Assembly: GCA_020635905.1 (NCBI GenBank)
Contig: JACJYV010000009.1
Span: 62,001-126,000 of the forward strand
DNA from: Bacteroidia bacterium
GTDB lineage: Bacteria > Bacteroidota > Bacteroidia > J057 > JADKCL01
DNA: 64,000 nucleotides
Reading direction: 5' to 3'
Below the pieces are notes generated by a model that did no database searches, had not been told where the DNA came from, and saw only the letters and a list, made by a program, of their open reading frames with translations. The position numbers and the translations under genes were made by a program. This document shows positions 17,682 to 26,525 of this stretch, in pieces. How positions within the stretch are numbered: the first letter of the stretch is position 1; every line of letters begins with the position of its first letter.

Positions 17682-18263
17682 ATGGGAAACACCATCAGCC
17701 CCTTCGAGTACGTCTCCATCCTGATCTCCATTATCCTTGGGTTGGGCATCACCCAGATGCTGGCTTCCCTCTCAGACCTGTTGTACGACCTCAAAAAGGT
17801 CCGTTTTTATTGGCCCCACCTCCTTTGGGTGGTGTTTATCCTGTTTTTGCATATTCAGGAATGGTTTAGCGCCTACAAACTCAAAGACAAGGCCCAATGG
17901 TTGCTGCCCGAGTTGTTTTTCGTATTACTTTACCCCATTTCCCTCTACGCGACAGCCAAAATGCTCCTTCCCACCAACGAACGGGAGGAAAAGCGGGACA
18001 TGAAAGCCTTTTATTACAGTCAGTATCAGGTTATTTTCATCATTACTGCCTTCAGTATTGTGCTATCCATCATTTCCAACGTATTTCTCATGGATTATAC
18101 CTGGCTGGAACAGATTCCCATCATTATTTTTCTGGGTATGATGCTTACTTTTGGCATTCGTCGCACAGAAAATGAATGGATACACAGGATTATTGCCCTG
18201 CTGATCTTCCTGGGGGCCCTTTTGTCGACCATTTTGGTGCCTGAGGAGTGGGTAATTCAGTAA
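17682..18263 (+). CDS. Multi-pass membrane protein, unknown function
   Basis: 193 residues with six hydrophobic segments, beginning VSILISIILGLGITQMLASLSDLLYDL and ending IIALLIFLGALLSTILV. A charged cytoplasmic loop (TNEREEKRDMK) divides it. This arrangement is seen in uncharacterised Bacteroidota proteins. It is in the run of closely spaced plus-strand genes that starts at 16593. Confidence 0.65.
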   Translation: MGNTISPFEYVSILISIILGLGITQMLASLSDLLYDLKKVRFYWPHLLWVVFILFLHIQEWFSAYKLKDKAQWLLPELFFVLLYPISLYATAKMLLPTNEREEKRDMKAFYYSQYQVIFIITAFSIVLSIISNVFLMDYTWLEQIPIIIFLGMMLTFGIRRTENEWIHRIIALLIFLGALLSTILVPEEWVIQ

Positions 18264-18268
18264 ATTTG
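18261..18268 (+). promoter_or_regulatory. Candidate -7 promoter box TAAATTTG
   Basis: An exact match to TAnnTTTG, 33 bases before the next ATG; it overlaps the preceding stop codon. The nearest upstream TTTTG is about 24 bases away, slightly too far for the usual -33 spacing. Confidence 0.4.
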
Positions 18269-18301
18269 CCTGAGAAAACAAGTTCAGAACCCGTTTAGCC
18301 T

Positions 18302-18967
18302 ATGAAAAAACCTCTTGTTTTACTTCTTTTAAGCTTCAGCATACTTTCGGCCCGGGCCGAATACATGGGCTATCATCTGGCTCTCAGTCTGGAATTGCAA
18401 AATGGACGCACCCTTGAGGGCTTTGTTTTTTATTCCAGCGAAGATTTGAACCTGGATTCTCTGCAGAATACGGCCTATCTGAAGCAATTGCTGGGCCGCG
18501 ATCTGGAGGGCAAAGCCCTTCCCCTGACCCTTTTTCGCCAGCGGCTGGCTTATACTTATTCCCTTCCTGGTGAGGACGATGGAGGAGTGGACACCCTTTT
18601 TTACCTGATGAAAAGAACCTCCATTCCCCTGGAAAAGATCAAGTCCATTACTGTGCGTGAAGTGGTGGAATGGTCAGTATTGACGGGAATTTCCAGCGAA
18701 TTAAAGCCATCAGACCAAAGCTGGATGAAACGTCCGCCCCTGACCAGTGAAGGATATAAGGCTTATTTGTGTTCGCATTGGGTTTATTATCATCGAATTA
18801 CCCGCAAAACAAAACGAATTCGTCAGGAAATTTATCAAAAGCAGTTGGAGTGGGAGGAAATGGAGATCAATTTTGAGAACGGAGACAAACTGGATGCAGA
18901 ACTTTGGAAGATGCTGGAAAAACTGAGGAGGATGAAAGTGGTGGTGATCAGTACCTGCACTTGCTAA
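18302..18967 (+). CDS. Secreted protein, unknown function
   Basis: 221 residues with a signal peptide (KKPLVLLLLSFSILSARAE). The mature protein begins with beta strands (GYHLALSLELQNGRTLEGFVFY) and ends in a long charged helix (KTKRIRQEIYQKQLEWEEMEI...). It ends in STCTC. It has no recognised domain. The exact -7 box just upstream suggests its own transcript. Confidence 0.55.
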   Translation: MKKPLVLLLLSFSILSARAEYMGYHLALSLELQNGRTLEGFVFYSSEDLNLDSLQNTAYLKQLLGRDLEGKALPLTLFRQRLAYTYSLPGEDDGGVDTLFYLMKRTSIPLEKIKSITVREVVEWSVLTGISSELKPSDQSWMKRPPLTSEGYKAYLCSHWVYYHRITRKTKRIRQEIYQKQLEWEEMEINFENGDKLDAELWKMLEKLRRMKVVVISTCTC

Positions 18968-19010
18968 GCCGGGCGGGATTTTGCAAATTGTCTGAAATAA
19001 AACTCTAAAG

Positions 19011-19370
19011 ATGCTAACCCACATCCACCCCAAGCTCCCCATGCGCGACAAAGCCGCGACCCGCGGGTATTACCTGCAAAAGCTGGGTTTCAGTGAAATG
19101 GGCAGCGCGGATTTTCCGGGTTATTTGATGGTCGAAAGGGACCAGATTGAGCTGCATTTCTTTGAATTCCAAGACCTCAATCCTTTGGAGAATTACGGGC
19201 AGGTTTACATCCGCACCAATAAAATTGAATCCTGGTACGAATTGGCCCTGACTCAAAAACTGCCCATGCCCGCTGCGGGTCACCTGCAAATCAAACCCTG
19301 GGGCCAGCTGGAATTTTCCCTCCTCGATCCCGACCACAATCTCCTGACCTTCGGTCAGAGGATGGGGTAA
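19011..19370 (+). CDS. VOC-family protein (bleomycin-resistance type)
   Basis: 119 residues. HPKLPMRDKAATRGYYLQKLGFSEMG is the first VOC module with the typical 'LPM/RD...Y..LGF' pattern. LMVERDQIELHFFEF supplies a possible metal ligand, and WGQLEFSLLDPDHNLLTFGQ is the closing strand with DPDxNLL, as in bleomycin resistance proteins. The protein is small and cytoplasmic. It is convergent with the large eCIS-like gene, with 23 bases between stops. Confidence 0.8.
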   Translation: MLTHIHPKLPMRDKAATRGYYLQKLGFSEMGSADFPGYLMVERDQIELHFFEFQDLNPLENYGQVYIRTNKIESWYELALTQKLPMPAAGHLQIKPWGQLEFSLLDPDHNLLTFGQRMG

Positions 19371-19393
19371 TTCATTCCTGAAACTTTCAGCGA

Positions 19394-22300
19394 TTAAAAC
19401 CCACTACCCCAGCCCCCGGCATTACCCATGGCATCCTGAGGCTCGCTGTTTTGCATGCCTTCCAGGCGTTTGAGTTCGCGCTTGGCGTCTGAAAGCAGCT
19501 TGGCCACCATGGCATCGCGGTCGTGGCCTTCGTGCAGGTAGGCAGGCATCACGTTGTCGATCAGGTCGATCAGCAGTTCCTTGCGGCGCCCCAGGTCGCG
19601 GGTGGCGTGGTATTGATCGAGATAGCGGTCGATTTTTTTGTCGTCTTTGCTGCGGCTCTTCATGCCCCAGAAGCCTTTTACCCGGGAGTATTCTTCCCAT
19701 TCAGGCTTGGTCATGAGGAGCGATACGCCCGTTTCGTCACCGCCCAGGCGGTTTTCCATGGAGCTATTGGTTTCGCCCGTGAAATATTCGAGGGGCTGAC
19801 CCGTATCGTTGAGGCGGCGCAGTTTTTCCAGCATGATGCGGCGGGTGGCCTGATCCATGGGTTGGGTGGGGTCCATGACGTCGTGCACCAACCGCCAGAA
19901 AAGCAGGGAATCAGAGATTTCGTCTGATTTCCGTTCGCGTTCCAGGATCACATCCTCGGTTTTGGCCACTTTGAATTCGATTTCAGGCTTGCGGCCCGGC
20001 TTGCCACCATCAAAGGCAGTTTGCTCAAATTTGAATTCATAGCCGCCATCTTCCTTGGCATTGAGGCGGCCTTTGGCCCGCCAGATACCCATATTCCAGT
20101 TGAGGAAGCGGTATTCCCACAGGGTAACCTCGAAAATATGGAAGGCACGGGCCTTGATATGGGCACCCAGAGCCGCATTGAGGTCGGCATGCATGTCGAA
20201 AGAGGCGGAGGGACGCTCCTTGGGATCGTTGCTGAGGGAAATGCGGTGTGCATCTTCGTCCCAGTTGATGGTGCCGTGCAGGGCGGCGTCGGCGGCCATG
20301 TCTGCTCCTGCCTCGGCAAACATACCTGCGTGGATGGAAACCAGCAGGGGGTGACCTGCACTCACGTCGAAGTGAGCCTGTACATTGGCGCTGCCATGCA
20401 GCCCGGCGTAGCCACCCAGGTCCCAGGGCTGAATGGGCCCATCCTGACGGTGGGGCATTTTCTGCAATTTCCCATCCAGTTCTGCGCCCATTTCCAGTTT
20501 GGCCCCGATACCCAGACCGGCATTGATGCCGGGCAGGATGGGGAAGTCAAAACTGACCTGAGGCAGGTTGGGAACGGCATAGTCCCATTTTCCTTCAAGT
20601 GAACCTTCGTTGGTATCGCCATTGAATTTGGCTTTGACTCCAAGTAGGTGCGCTGCAAATTTGTGCAGCTTTTTCTCCAGATCGCCATCCATGTGGAAAC
20701 CGTCCGCGCCGATGGAAACTCCATTGGCTGAGGCACTTACCACAAGGGTGTCGATGCCTGTGTGCTGGATCCAGTCCAGATTGAAGCCGGGAATGATGGA
20801 TTGAATATCCTTCTGGTCGATCTGGGGAGTTTCGTCTTTTTTGTTGTGGAGGCGTTGCTCGTTTTGCTCCTGGGTTTCCTCGTCGCCGTAGGAAAATTTC
20901 AGGGTGATTTTATCTGCCTTGAACCCTTCCTTGCTGATCGAACCGCTGTCCATGATCAGTTCCACGAAACTGGTAGCGCCCAGGGGCACGAGCACGGAGA
21001 GCTGCTGGATGCTGCCAATAAACTCTCCATTTTGCCAGCGAATGGCGGTCCGGGTTGAGTCGAAATCGAGCTTGTCGTTGAAATTCAGGTGAATGTCGCC
21101 CGCGAGTTCGAGCAATTCAAGTCCTTCTTTGCCCCAGCGGCCAATGAAATTGAGGTTGCCCAGGGTAAGGCGGTCTTTGATCAGGTCCAGTTCCTCGGGA
21201 AGAATTACATCCACATAGCCGCCCTGAAGCTGGCCGTCGGTGCCCACGTCCAGGTGGAACTTGCCGAGCAGGGTATGCCCGAAGAAGTTCATGATGGTAT
21301 CGCCGTAGAAGCCCAGCTTTTTATCGCTGGCCGAATAGGTCATGCCCAGTTCCTTGGCGATAAACACATCCTGCCCAAAGGCGAAATCCAGCATTTTGAG
21401 AGACATGTAGTCCACCCCCACGCCCGATTTGAGGCGCAGCAGGGGCATGCTCACGGGGCCTGTGCTGAACCAGTTGCCGAGCGAAATCTGCTCGCTCAGG
21501 ATCATGGTGTCGCGGAAGGTCATGGTCCAGTCAGCCGAGTAGGGGAGTTGCAGTTCGATGTCGTCCGAGCCCATGGCATTGTCAAAGACCTTGACGCCCA
21601 GACCTCCGTCAATCACCATCCCGCCACGTTCTTTGCCCGTTTCGTCGTTCCAGCGGTCGAGTTTGGGCATACCCATTCTCACCCAGAAAAATCCCAGATC
21701 GGCATTGAAAAGATTGTCTTTGCGGGCCTTGTCGGCACCTGATTCTTCTTTCTGCTGATCGTTGCCCTGGCCCTGCTGTCCCATTTTGTCCCGGGGACCA
21801 GAATAGCCCGTGGCGTCTTTGGCGCCATTTTCCAGGTGGGTCAGGTAATCGGTCATGGAATCGATTTCGTCGTTGCCAGTGAAGTAACGAACTGCAGCCC
21901 ATATTCCTTTATAAATGGTCCGCAGGGGATTGTGCCCCAGATCGTACAGAAAATCGATGATATTGCCCACGGTGGCAGCTGCGTCGCCGCCTTCAATAAG
22001 CAGGAAATTGAGGTGCTTTTCTTCGATGGCACCCCACATGTTTTTGTCGGAAAATTTCTTGAGACCGTAGCCCATGGCGTAGCCAATGAAGACCCGTATG
22101 GGGCGGGGAATGGTCTCAATGATGGTCTTGACCGCCTTCAGGATCTCCAGATAGGGCGTAATGGCCATCAGGTAGGAGCTGATGCCAGTCACTTTCAGGC
22201 CGTAATCCACCAAATACAGGCAGGCTTTTTCCAGCAATTCGGCCAGGTAGTTTTTGAGGTTGAATTGCTCTTTGAGCTGATCCCAGTAGGCCCAGGCAAA

Positions 22301-22630
22301 GTCCACGGCCTTGGATTTGGCAACGTCAATCACCATGCCTTTGGCATCATCCGTGACGGAAGTGGTGCCGCCCTCGTCTCCGTTTTCTTTGCGCTGAACG
22401 GGAAGGAGTGAATTTCCTCCCTGCTGATTTTCCTCTCCTTCTGCTTTGAGCTGGAAGGGGGGAGGTGCCGTTTGCAGGGCTGCCACAGAATTGCCTCCAC
22501 CATTATTGGGGGAGGAATTTGCCACGGGGTCTGCGGACTTTAACTGAAATGCTCCTGGAGCCTGGGTTGATCCGTTTTGGGAGGGATCATTTTGCTCCTT
22601 CTCTTTTACCTGGTTTAACCTATCATTCAT
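19394..22630 (-). CDS. Giant eCIS-associated-like protein with FQLK/VQRK N-terminal tags
   Basis: 1078 residues, no signal peptide. The N-terminal ~90 residues are disordered (Gln/Asn/Ser/Gly-rich) and carry three short tags: AFQLK at 27-31, PFQLK at 58-62 and PVQRK at 77-81. I know this tag type from N-termini of Bacteroidota eCIS-locus proteins (DUF4157 relatives); no DUF4157 protease motif is present here. Residues ~95-270 are helical and amphipathic with hydrophobic stretches, typical of membrane-active segments. The remaining ~800 residues are long amphipathic beta strands (LGNLNFIGRWGK, LDFDSTRTAIRWQNGEF, GLGIGAKLEMGAELDGKL, AALGAHIKARAFHIFEVTLWEYRFLNW), ending in a charged helical tail. 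ATG 22630 follows an AAGGGAAA; a longer start at 22669 is less likely. Alternative: an unrelated lipid-transfer-like groove. Confidence 0.7.
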   Translation of the reverse strand: MNDRLNQVKEKEQNDPSQNGSTQAPGAFQLKSADPVANSSPNNGGGNSVAALQTAPPPFQLKAEGEENQQGGNSLLPVQRKENGDEGGTTSVTDDAKGMVIDVAKSKAVDFAWAYWDQLKEQFNLKNYLAELLEKACLYLVDYGLKVTGISSYLMAITPYLEILKAVKTIIETIPRPIRVFIGYAMGYGLKKFSDKNMWGAIEEKHLNFLLIEGGDAAATVGNIIDFLYDLGHNPLRTIYKGIWAAVRYFTGNDEIDSMTDYLTHLENGAKDATGYSGPRDKMGQQGQGNDQQKEESGADKARKDNLFNADLGFFWVRMGMPKLDRWNDETGKERGGMVIDGGLGVKVFDNAMGSDDIELQLPYSADWTMTFRDTMILSEQISLGNWFSTGPVSMPLLRLKSGVGVDYMSLKMLDFAFGQDVFIAKELGMTYSASDKKLGFYGDTIMNFFGHTLLGKFHLDVGTDGQLQGGYVDVILPEELDLIKDRLTLGNLNFIGRWGKEGLELLELAGDIHLNFNDKLDFDSTRTAIRWQNGEFIGSIQQLSVLVPLGATSFVELIMDSGSISKEGFKADKITLKFSYGDEETQEQNEQRLHNKKDETPQIDQKDIQSIIPGFNLDWIQHTGIDTLVVSASANGVSIGADGFHMDGDLEKKLHKFAAHLLGVKAKFNGDTNEGSLEGKWDYAVPNLPQVSFDFPILPGINAGLGIGAKLEMGAELDGKLQKMPHRQDGPIQPWDLGGYAGLHGSANVQAHFDVSAGHPLLVSIHAGMFAEAGADMAADAALHGTINWDEDAHRISLSNDPKERPSASFDMHADLNAALGAHIKARAFHIFEVTLWEYRFLNWNMGIWRAKGRLNAKEDGGYEFKFEQTAFDGGKPGRKPEIEFKVAKTEDVILERERKSDEISDSLLFWRLVHDVMDPTQPMDQATRRIMLEKLRRLNDTGQPLEYFTGETNSSMENRLGGDETGVSLLMTKPEWEEYSRVKGFWGMKSRSKDDKKIDRYLDQYHATRDLGRRKELLIDLIDNVMPAYLHEGHDRDAMVAKLLSDAKRELKRLEGMQNSEPQDAMGNAGGWGSGF

Positions 22631-22893
22631 AAAATTTCCCTTGGTTAAGCGATCCAATCGGGTCACCATAAATGAGGTCAGATGTTACGATTAAAGAACG
22701 GAAAGTTTGTTTTGTAAGATATATATTTTTAGATAGCTGGCCAAGGGATTTTAATGCACAATAAATGATTTTGACCCAAACCCGACAAAGTTAATCCCGG
22801 CCGGAGACTGAATCATTTTTCCCGGGGGAAGGCAGATTAGGTCAATAGGTTATTGAGATAAATTTTCCCTAAATTTCGGTCAGGATTAGTATT

Positions 22894-23553
22894 ATGGACC
22901 TCATTTACGAAAAATATGTGTTGCAGGAGGCGACCTGGCCACAAAGCGGGAAGCATATTTTGGCCAGTTTTACTGACCAGGAGATTGTGGTTTATCAGGC
23001 CTTCAACAAGCAAATTGGTCGCTATGCTGTCGAAAACCAACACTTTGGAGGCAGCCATTACAGTTTTGCCCGCATGAGCTGGATCAAGCCCAATTTTCTT
23101 TGGATGATGTACCGTGCTGGTTGGGCAACCAAAAAGGACCAGGAGTGTATTTTGGCCATCAGTCTGAAAATCGAAGGATTTCTGACTTTGCTTTCCCTGG
23201 CGGTGCCCTCTTCGTATAATGATGTGAATTATCCCTCTCAGCAAGCCTGGCAAGACGCGCTCAAATCATCTGAGGTGAGATTGCAATGGGATCCCGACCA
23301 TGATGCCTATGGCAATAAGGAAACCCGTAAAGCGATCCAACTTGGTCTGCGGGGGCAAATCCTGCAGGATTTTTCTGCCAAATGGATCACCAGGATTGAA
23401 GATATTTCTCCCTGGGTTGAGGTTCAGCGGGAAAAAATAAGGGAAAATGGACTGGATGAACTCAGGGTGCCGGCAGAAAGGGTTTTTCATGTGACTGACC
23501 CAGCCATTGTGCGCAATCTTCATTTATCTCCTCCTCCCAATATTCAGTCATGA
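22894..23553 (+). CDS. DUF4291 family protein
   Basis: 219 residues. Characteristic blocks are EIVVYQAFNKQIGRYAV, FSFARMSWIKPNFLWMMYRAGWATKKDQECILAISLKIEGF (residues ~59-100) and AIQLGLRGQILQDF. The biochemical role of the family is not established. A TAAATTTC -7-like box lies at 22870-22877. The last 4 bases overlap the permease start, so both are on one transcript. Confidence 0.85.
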   Translation: MDLIYEKYVLQEATWPQSGKHILASFTDQEIVVYQAFNKQIGRYAVENQHFGGSHYSFARMSWIKPNFLWMMYRAGWATKKDQECILAISLKIEGFLTLLSLAVPSSYNDVNYPSQQAWQDALKSSEVRLQWDPDHDAYGNKETRKAIQLGLRGQILQDFSAKWITRIEDISPWVEVQREKIRENGLDELRVPAERVFHVTDPAIVRNLHLSPPPNIQS

Positions 23554-24848
23554 AACTCACCCGCAAACGCAAAAAGGAACTTGGGCTGGCCGAACTGATT
23601 GCAGTGGCCCTTGGAGGCATGGTAGGCGGCGGGATTTTCTCCATTCTGGGTATTTCCGTGGAGCATATTGGCAACGCCACCCCAGTTGCTATTCTGATTG
23701 GGGGCGTGCTGGCCCTGTTTGCGGCCTATTCCTACGTCAAACTGGCGGGGCTCTACAAAGACGAGGGCGCGACCTATTCCTTTTTTAAAAAGACCTTCCC
23801 AAATTCTCCTTTTTCTTCCTCTGCCATTGGCTGGCTCATTGTTTTTGGCTACATCAGTACCCTGGCTTTGTATGCCTTTACCTTTTCCTCCTACCTTTGC
23901 AGCATTTTACCCTTTGAAAAATCTCCCTGGATCACCAAGGGCGTGGCAGGGATGATCATCCTGATTTTTACCCTGGTGAATCTGGTCAGTGTGAAAGGCA
24001 TGGGCAAATTGGAGGATTTCATGGTGTACACCAAGATCATTTTGCTGCTGTTTATCTCAGGACTTTTGTCGGGTAAGGGGGACATTCAAAACGTGTTGCC
24101 AGTCTTTGAAAGTGAGGTTTCTCTGGTCAGCATTGTGATTATCTCTTCCATCACCTTTGTGGCTTTTGAGGGATTTCAGCTGGTGATTCATGCCTATAAT
24201 GAGATGGACGAACCCGAAAAAAACATTCCCCGCGCCATCTACAGTTCGATCGCCATCGCCACCTTCCTGTACATTGTTTTGGCGATCGGGGCTCTGGCTG
24301 CTATTCCCAAGGAGCTACTGATTGCGGATAAGGAATACGCTCTGGCCGCAGGGGCGCATAAGTTGTTGGGAAGTTTCGGACAATTTGTAGTCATATTTGG
24401 GGCTTTGCTGGCTACCTCAAGCGCCATCAGCGGCACTTTGTTTGGGGCTTCGCGCCTCATGGCGGTGATTGCCACAGATGGATATTTCCCCAAATTTCTG
24501 GCTAAACGGGTCAAGGTTCATATACCCAACCATGCCCTCATTACCATGGCCATCCTGGCTTTTGCCCTGATTTTGAGTGGCGGATTGCAAATCATCCTGG
24601 AATTTGGTAGTATCACCTTTATCATCGTCTCCTTTCTGATGGCCTATTCCAATTACGTCAAACGGGCCGAAACAAAGACCCATATTTTCCCTGCCATGGT
24701 GGCCATGGTGGGCTTGCTGTTGGGTGGCATCCTGATCTTTTACTACGAAGCCACTGAAGCCCCCGAGCAATTGATCTATATCTTTTCCATCTACCTGATT
24801 CTGGTGGTGGCGGCCTGGATTTATGCGCGGAGGGTTAGTTCTAATTAG
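23550..24848 (+). CDS. APC-superfamily amino acid permease
   Basis: 432 residues with about 11-12 transmembrane helices. The N-terminus RKRKKELGLAELIAVALGGMVGGGIFSILG carries the GGGIF substrate/sodium-site motif of helix 1. TFVAFEGFQLVIHAYNEMDEPEKNIPRAIYSS is the helix 6-7 APC signature. It probably imports an amino acid or amine across the inner membrane; specificity is not readable. It is coupled to DUF4291 by an ATGA overlap. A heptamer array starts right at its TAG stop. Confidence 0.85.
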   Translation: MKLTRKRKKELGLAELIAVALGGMVGGGIFSILGISVEHIGNATPVAILIGGVLALFAAYSYVKLAGLYKDEGATYSFFKKTFPNSPFSSSAIGWLIVFGYISTLALYAFTFSSYLCSILPFEKSPWITKGVAGMIILIFTLVNLVSVKGMGKLEDFMVYTKIILLLFISGLLSGKGDIQNVLPVFESEVSLVSIVIISSITFVAFEGFQLVIHAYNEMDEPEKNIPRAIYSSIAIATFLYIVLAIGALAAIPKELLIADKEYALAAGAHKLLGSFGQFVVIFGALLATSSAISGTLFGASRLMAVIATDGYFPKFLAKRVKVHIPNHALITMAILAFALILSGGLQIILEFGSITFIIVSFLMAYSNYVKRAETKTHIFPAMVAMVGLLLGGILIFYYEATEAPEQLIYIFSIYLILVVAAWIYARRVSSN

Positions 24849-24903
24849 TTCTAAGTTGTGAGTTCTAAGTTGCGAGTTACGAGTTCTGAGTTCAAAGTTT
24901 CGG
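24848..24903. repeat. Heptamer array, eight units beginning GTT
   Basis: Eight consecutive 7-base units: GTTCTAA, GTTGTGA, GTTCTAA, GTTGCGA, GTTACGA, GTTCTGA, GTTCAAA, GTTTCGG. Only the GTT is constant. A further GTTCTAA lies at 24838, inside the permease 3' end, followed by three extra bases. Confidence 0.9.
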
Positions 24904-24929
24904 GATGGGCTAATGGCTGGCCGCCCGAA

Positions 24930-24964
24930 GCTTGCAGCTTGAAGCTTGAGGCTTGCAGCTGATT
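24930..24964. repeat. Heptamer array, five units of GCTTGMA type
   Basis: Units GCTTGCA, GCTTGAA, GCTTGAG, GCTTGCA, and a decayed GCTGATT, in perfect 7-base register. It is 26 bases after the preceding array but uses a different heptamer, and it lies 22 bases before the TPR gene start. Confidence 0.85.
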
Positions 24965-24986
24965 TCCTATTTCTTCACCTTTGTAT

Positions 24987-26378
24987 ATGCTGTTGCGGCG
25001 CACCATCAACCCCTGGAAATGGATTCCCATCCTGGTCATGCTGACCTTGCCAGCCGGGCTGTGCCAGGCTGTGACGGTTCACGACAGCTTGTATGCTTTG
25101 CTGGCCACCCAGCCCGACGATACGACCCGGGCTGATCTCCTGACCGACATTGGACGGGATTTCTTCTTCACAGACACAGATTCGGCCATGTTCTGGTGGG
25201 AACGGGCTCTGACTTTGTCAGAGCAACTGGCTGAAAGCGAGGTGCCCGCCATCCGCTACAAGGGGAAAAAGGGCGTAGCCCTCAACTGCAACCGTCTGGC
25301 TGTCATCTATCAATACCGTGGCTTGTATGCCCAGGCCCTCAAGTTCTACCAGCGCTGCATCCGGGTTTCGGGCGAAATTGGTTTTCAGGAGGGGAAAATC
25401 AAGGCCATGGGCAATATTGGGATCATTAAAAAAGAACAAAAGCAATACCCGGAAGCCCTCCAGTATTTTGGGCAATGCCTGGTTTTGGCCCGGGAAAATG
25501 CAATGTATTCTATTCAGGCGAGTTGCTATAATAATGCTGGTATTGCCCTGCGGGAAATGAACGAACCCGAGCTGGCCATGAAGGCTTACCACAAGAGCCT
25601 GAGGCTGGCCCGCCAGGTGGGCAACCAAATCCAGGAGGTGGATAATTATATCAATATTTCGGTCATTCTGGTGGAAAAAGGCAAGGCAGATTCGGCTCTG
25701 GTCCTGCTGAAAAGGAGCGAATTCATGGCTGATTCCCTGGAATACGGGCTGGCCCTGACCTCCATTTACGTGACCACCGCCGAGGCGCTGATCCATCTGG
25801 AGCGATTGAACGAAGCGGAGGACTATCTCATGCGGGGCATCGCCATGGCCCGCAAACATGGCATCACGGAGGAATTGCTGGCAGGCTATGAAATGGCCGG
25901 CCGCCTGTTTGAGCTCAAAGGAGATTTTCGGCGTTCAAATGATTTCCTCAAACTGCTGATCGGGCTCAAGGACAGCACTTTCAACGTGAACAAATCCATT
26001 GAGTTTGGTCAGTTGGAGGCCAGCTTTTCCTACGAACGCCAGGAATATGAGCGGGCCCTGGCCGAAACTGCAGCCGCCCAGGCCAGGCGCAAAACCCAGT
26101 TCACCCAATATCTGATTGCCTTCGCCAGTCTGTGTGTATTTGCGCTGCTCATGATCGTGGTGGTGCGCAGGAGCAAGGTGGGAACCCGCCTGCGCAGCCT
26201 GGCTGTGTTTGCCTCGCTTATCTTTTTCTTCGAATTTGTGCTCGTCCTGCTCGACAACTACGTGGATGCCTGGACCGCAGGGACCCCCATTCCCAAACTG
26301 ATCCTCAACATCATCCTGGCCATTCTGTTCACCTGGCTGCACAACCAGTTTGAGCGGCGATTGTTGAAGCATTCCTGA
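24987..26378 (+). CDS. TPR-repeat membrane protein
   Basis: 463 residues. A signal peptide or anchor (WIPILVMLTLPAGLCQA) is followed by roughly six TPR-like units from ~30 to ~330 (for example YAQALKFYQRCIRVSGEIG, YPEALQYFGQCLVLARENA, ELAMKAYHKSLRLARQVG). A short coiled coil and three C-terminal transmembrane helices follow (FTQYLIAFASLCVFALLMIVVV; LAVFASLIFFFEFVLVLL; LILNIILAILFTW). The architecture resembles Bacteroidota TPR sensors that end in a kinase or LytTR domain, but here no output domain follows. ATG 24987 is preferred over TTG 24981. Confidence 0.7.
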   Translation: MLLRRTINPWKWIPILVMLTLPAGLCQAVTVHDSLYALLATQPDDTTRADLLTDIGRDFFFTDTDSAMFWWERALTLSEQLAESEVPAIRYKGKKGVALNCNRLAVIYQYRGLYAQALKFYQRCIRVSGEIGFQEGKIKAMGNIGIIKKEQKQYPEALQYFGQCLVLARENAMYSIQASCYNNAGIALREMNEPELAMKAYHKSLRLARQVGNQIQEVDNYINISVILVEKGKADSALVLLKRSEFMADSLEYGLALTSIYVTTAEALIHLERLNEAEDYLMRGIAMARKHGITEELLAGYEMAGRLFELKGDFRRSNDFLKLLIGLKDSTFNVNKSIEFGQLEASFSYERQEYERALAETAAAQARRKTQFTQYLIAFASLCVFALLMIVVVRRSKVGTRLRSLAVFASLIFFFEFVLVLLDNYVDAWTAGTPIPKLILNIILAILFTWLHNQFERRLLKHS

Positions 26379-26463
26379 TGGCAGGCATTTGGGTGAGGGA
26401 TCAGGTGGAGAATTCAATCATAAAATAACGAAATCATTTCTTCTGAATAGATTTGCAATTATG

Positions 26464-26471
26464 TATTTTTG
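26464..26471 (+). promoter_or_regulatory. Candidate -7 promoter box TATTTTTG
   Basis: It matches TAnnTTTG and lies 54 bases before the ATG of the interrupted gene. No convincing -33 TTG at the usual spacing. Confidence 0.3.
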
Positions 26472-26525
26472 GATAAGATGTAACGGTTGATTACCTGGTT
26501 TTTTCAACCTCCAAACCTGAATACC

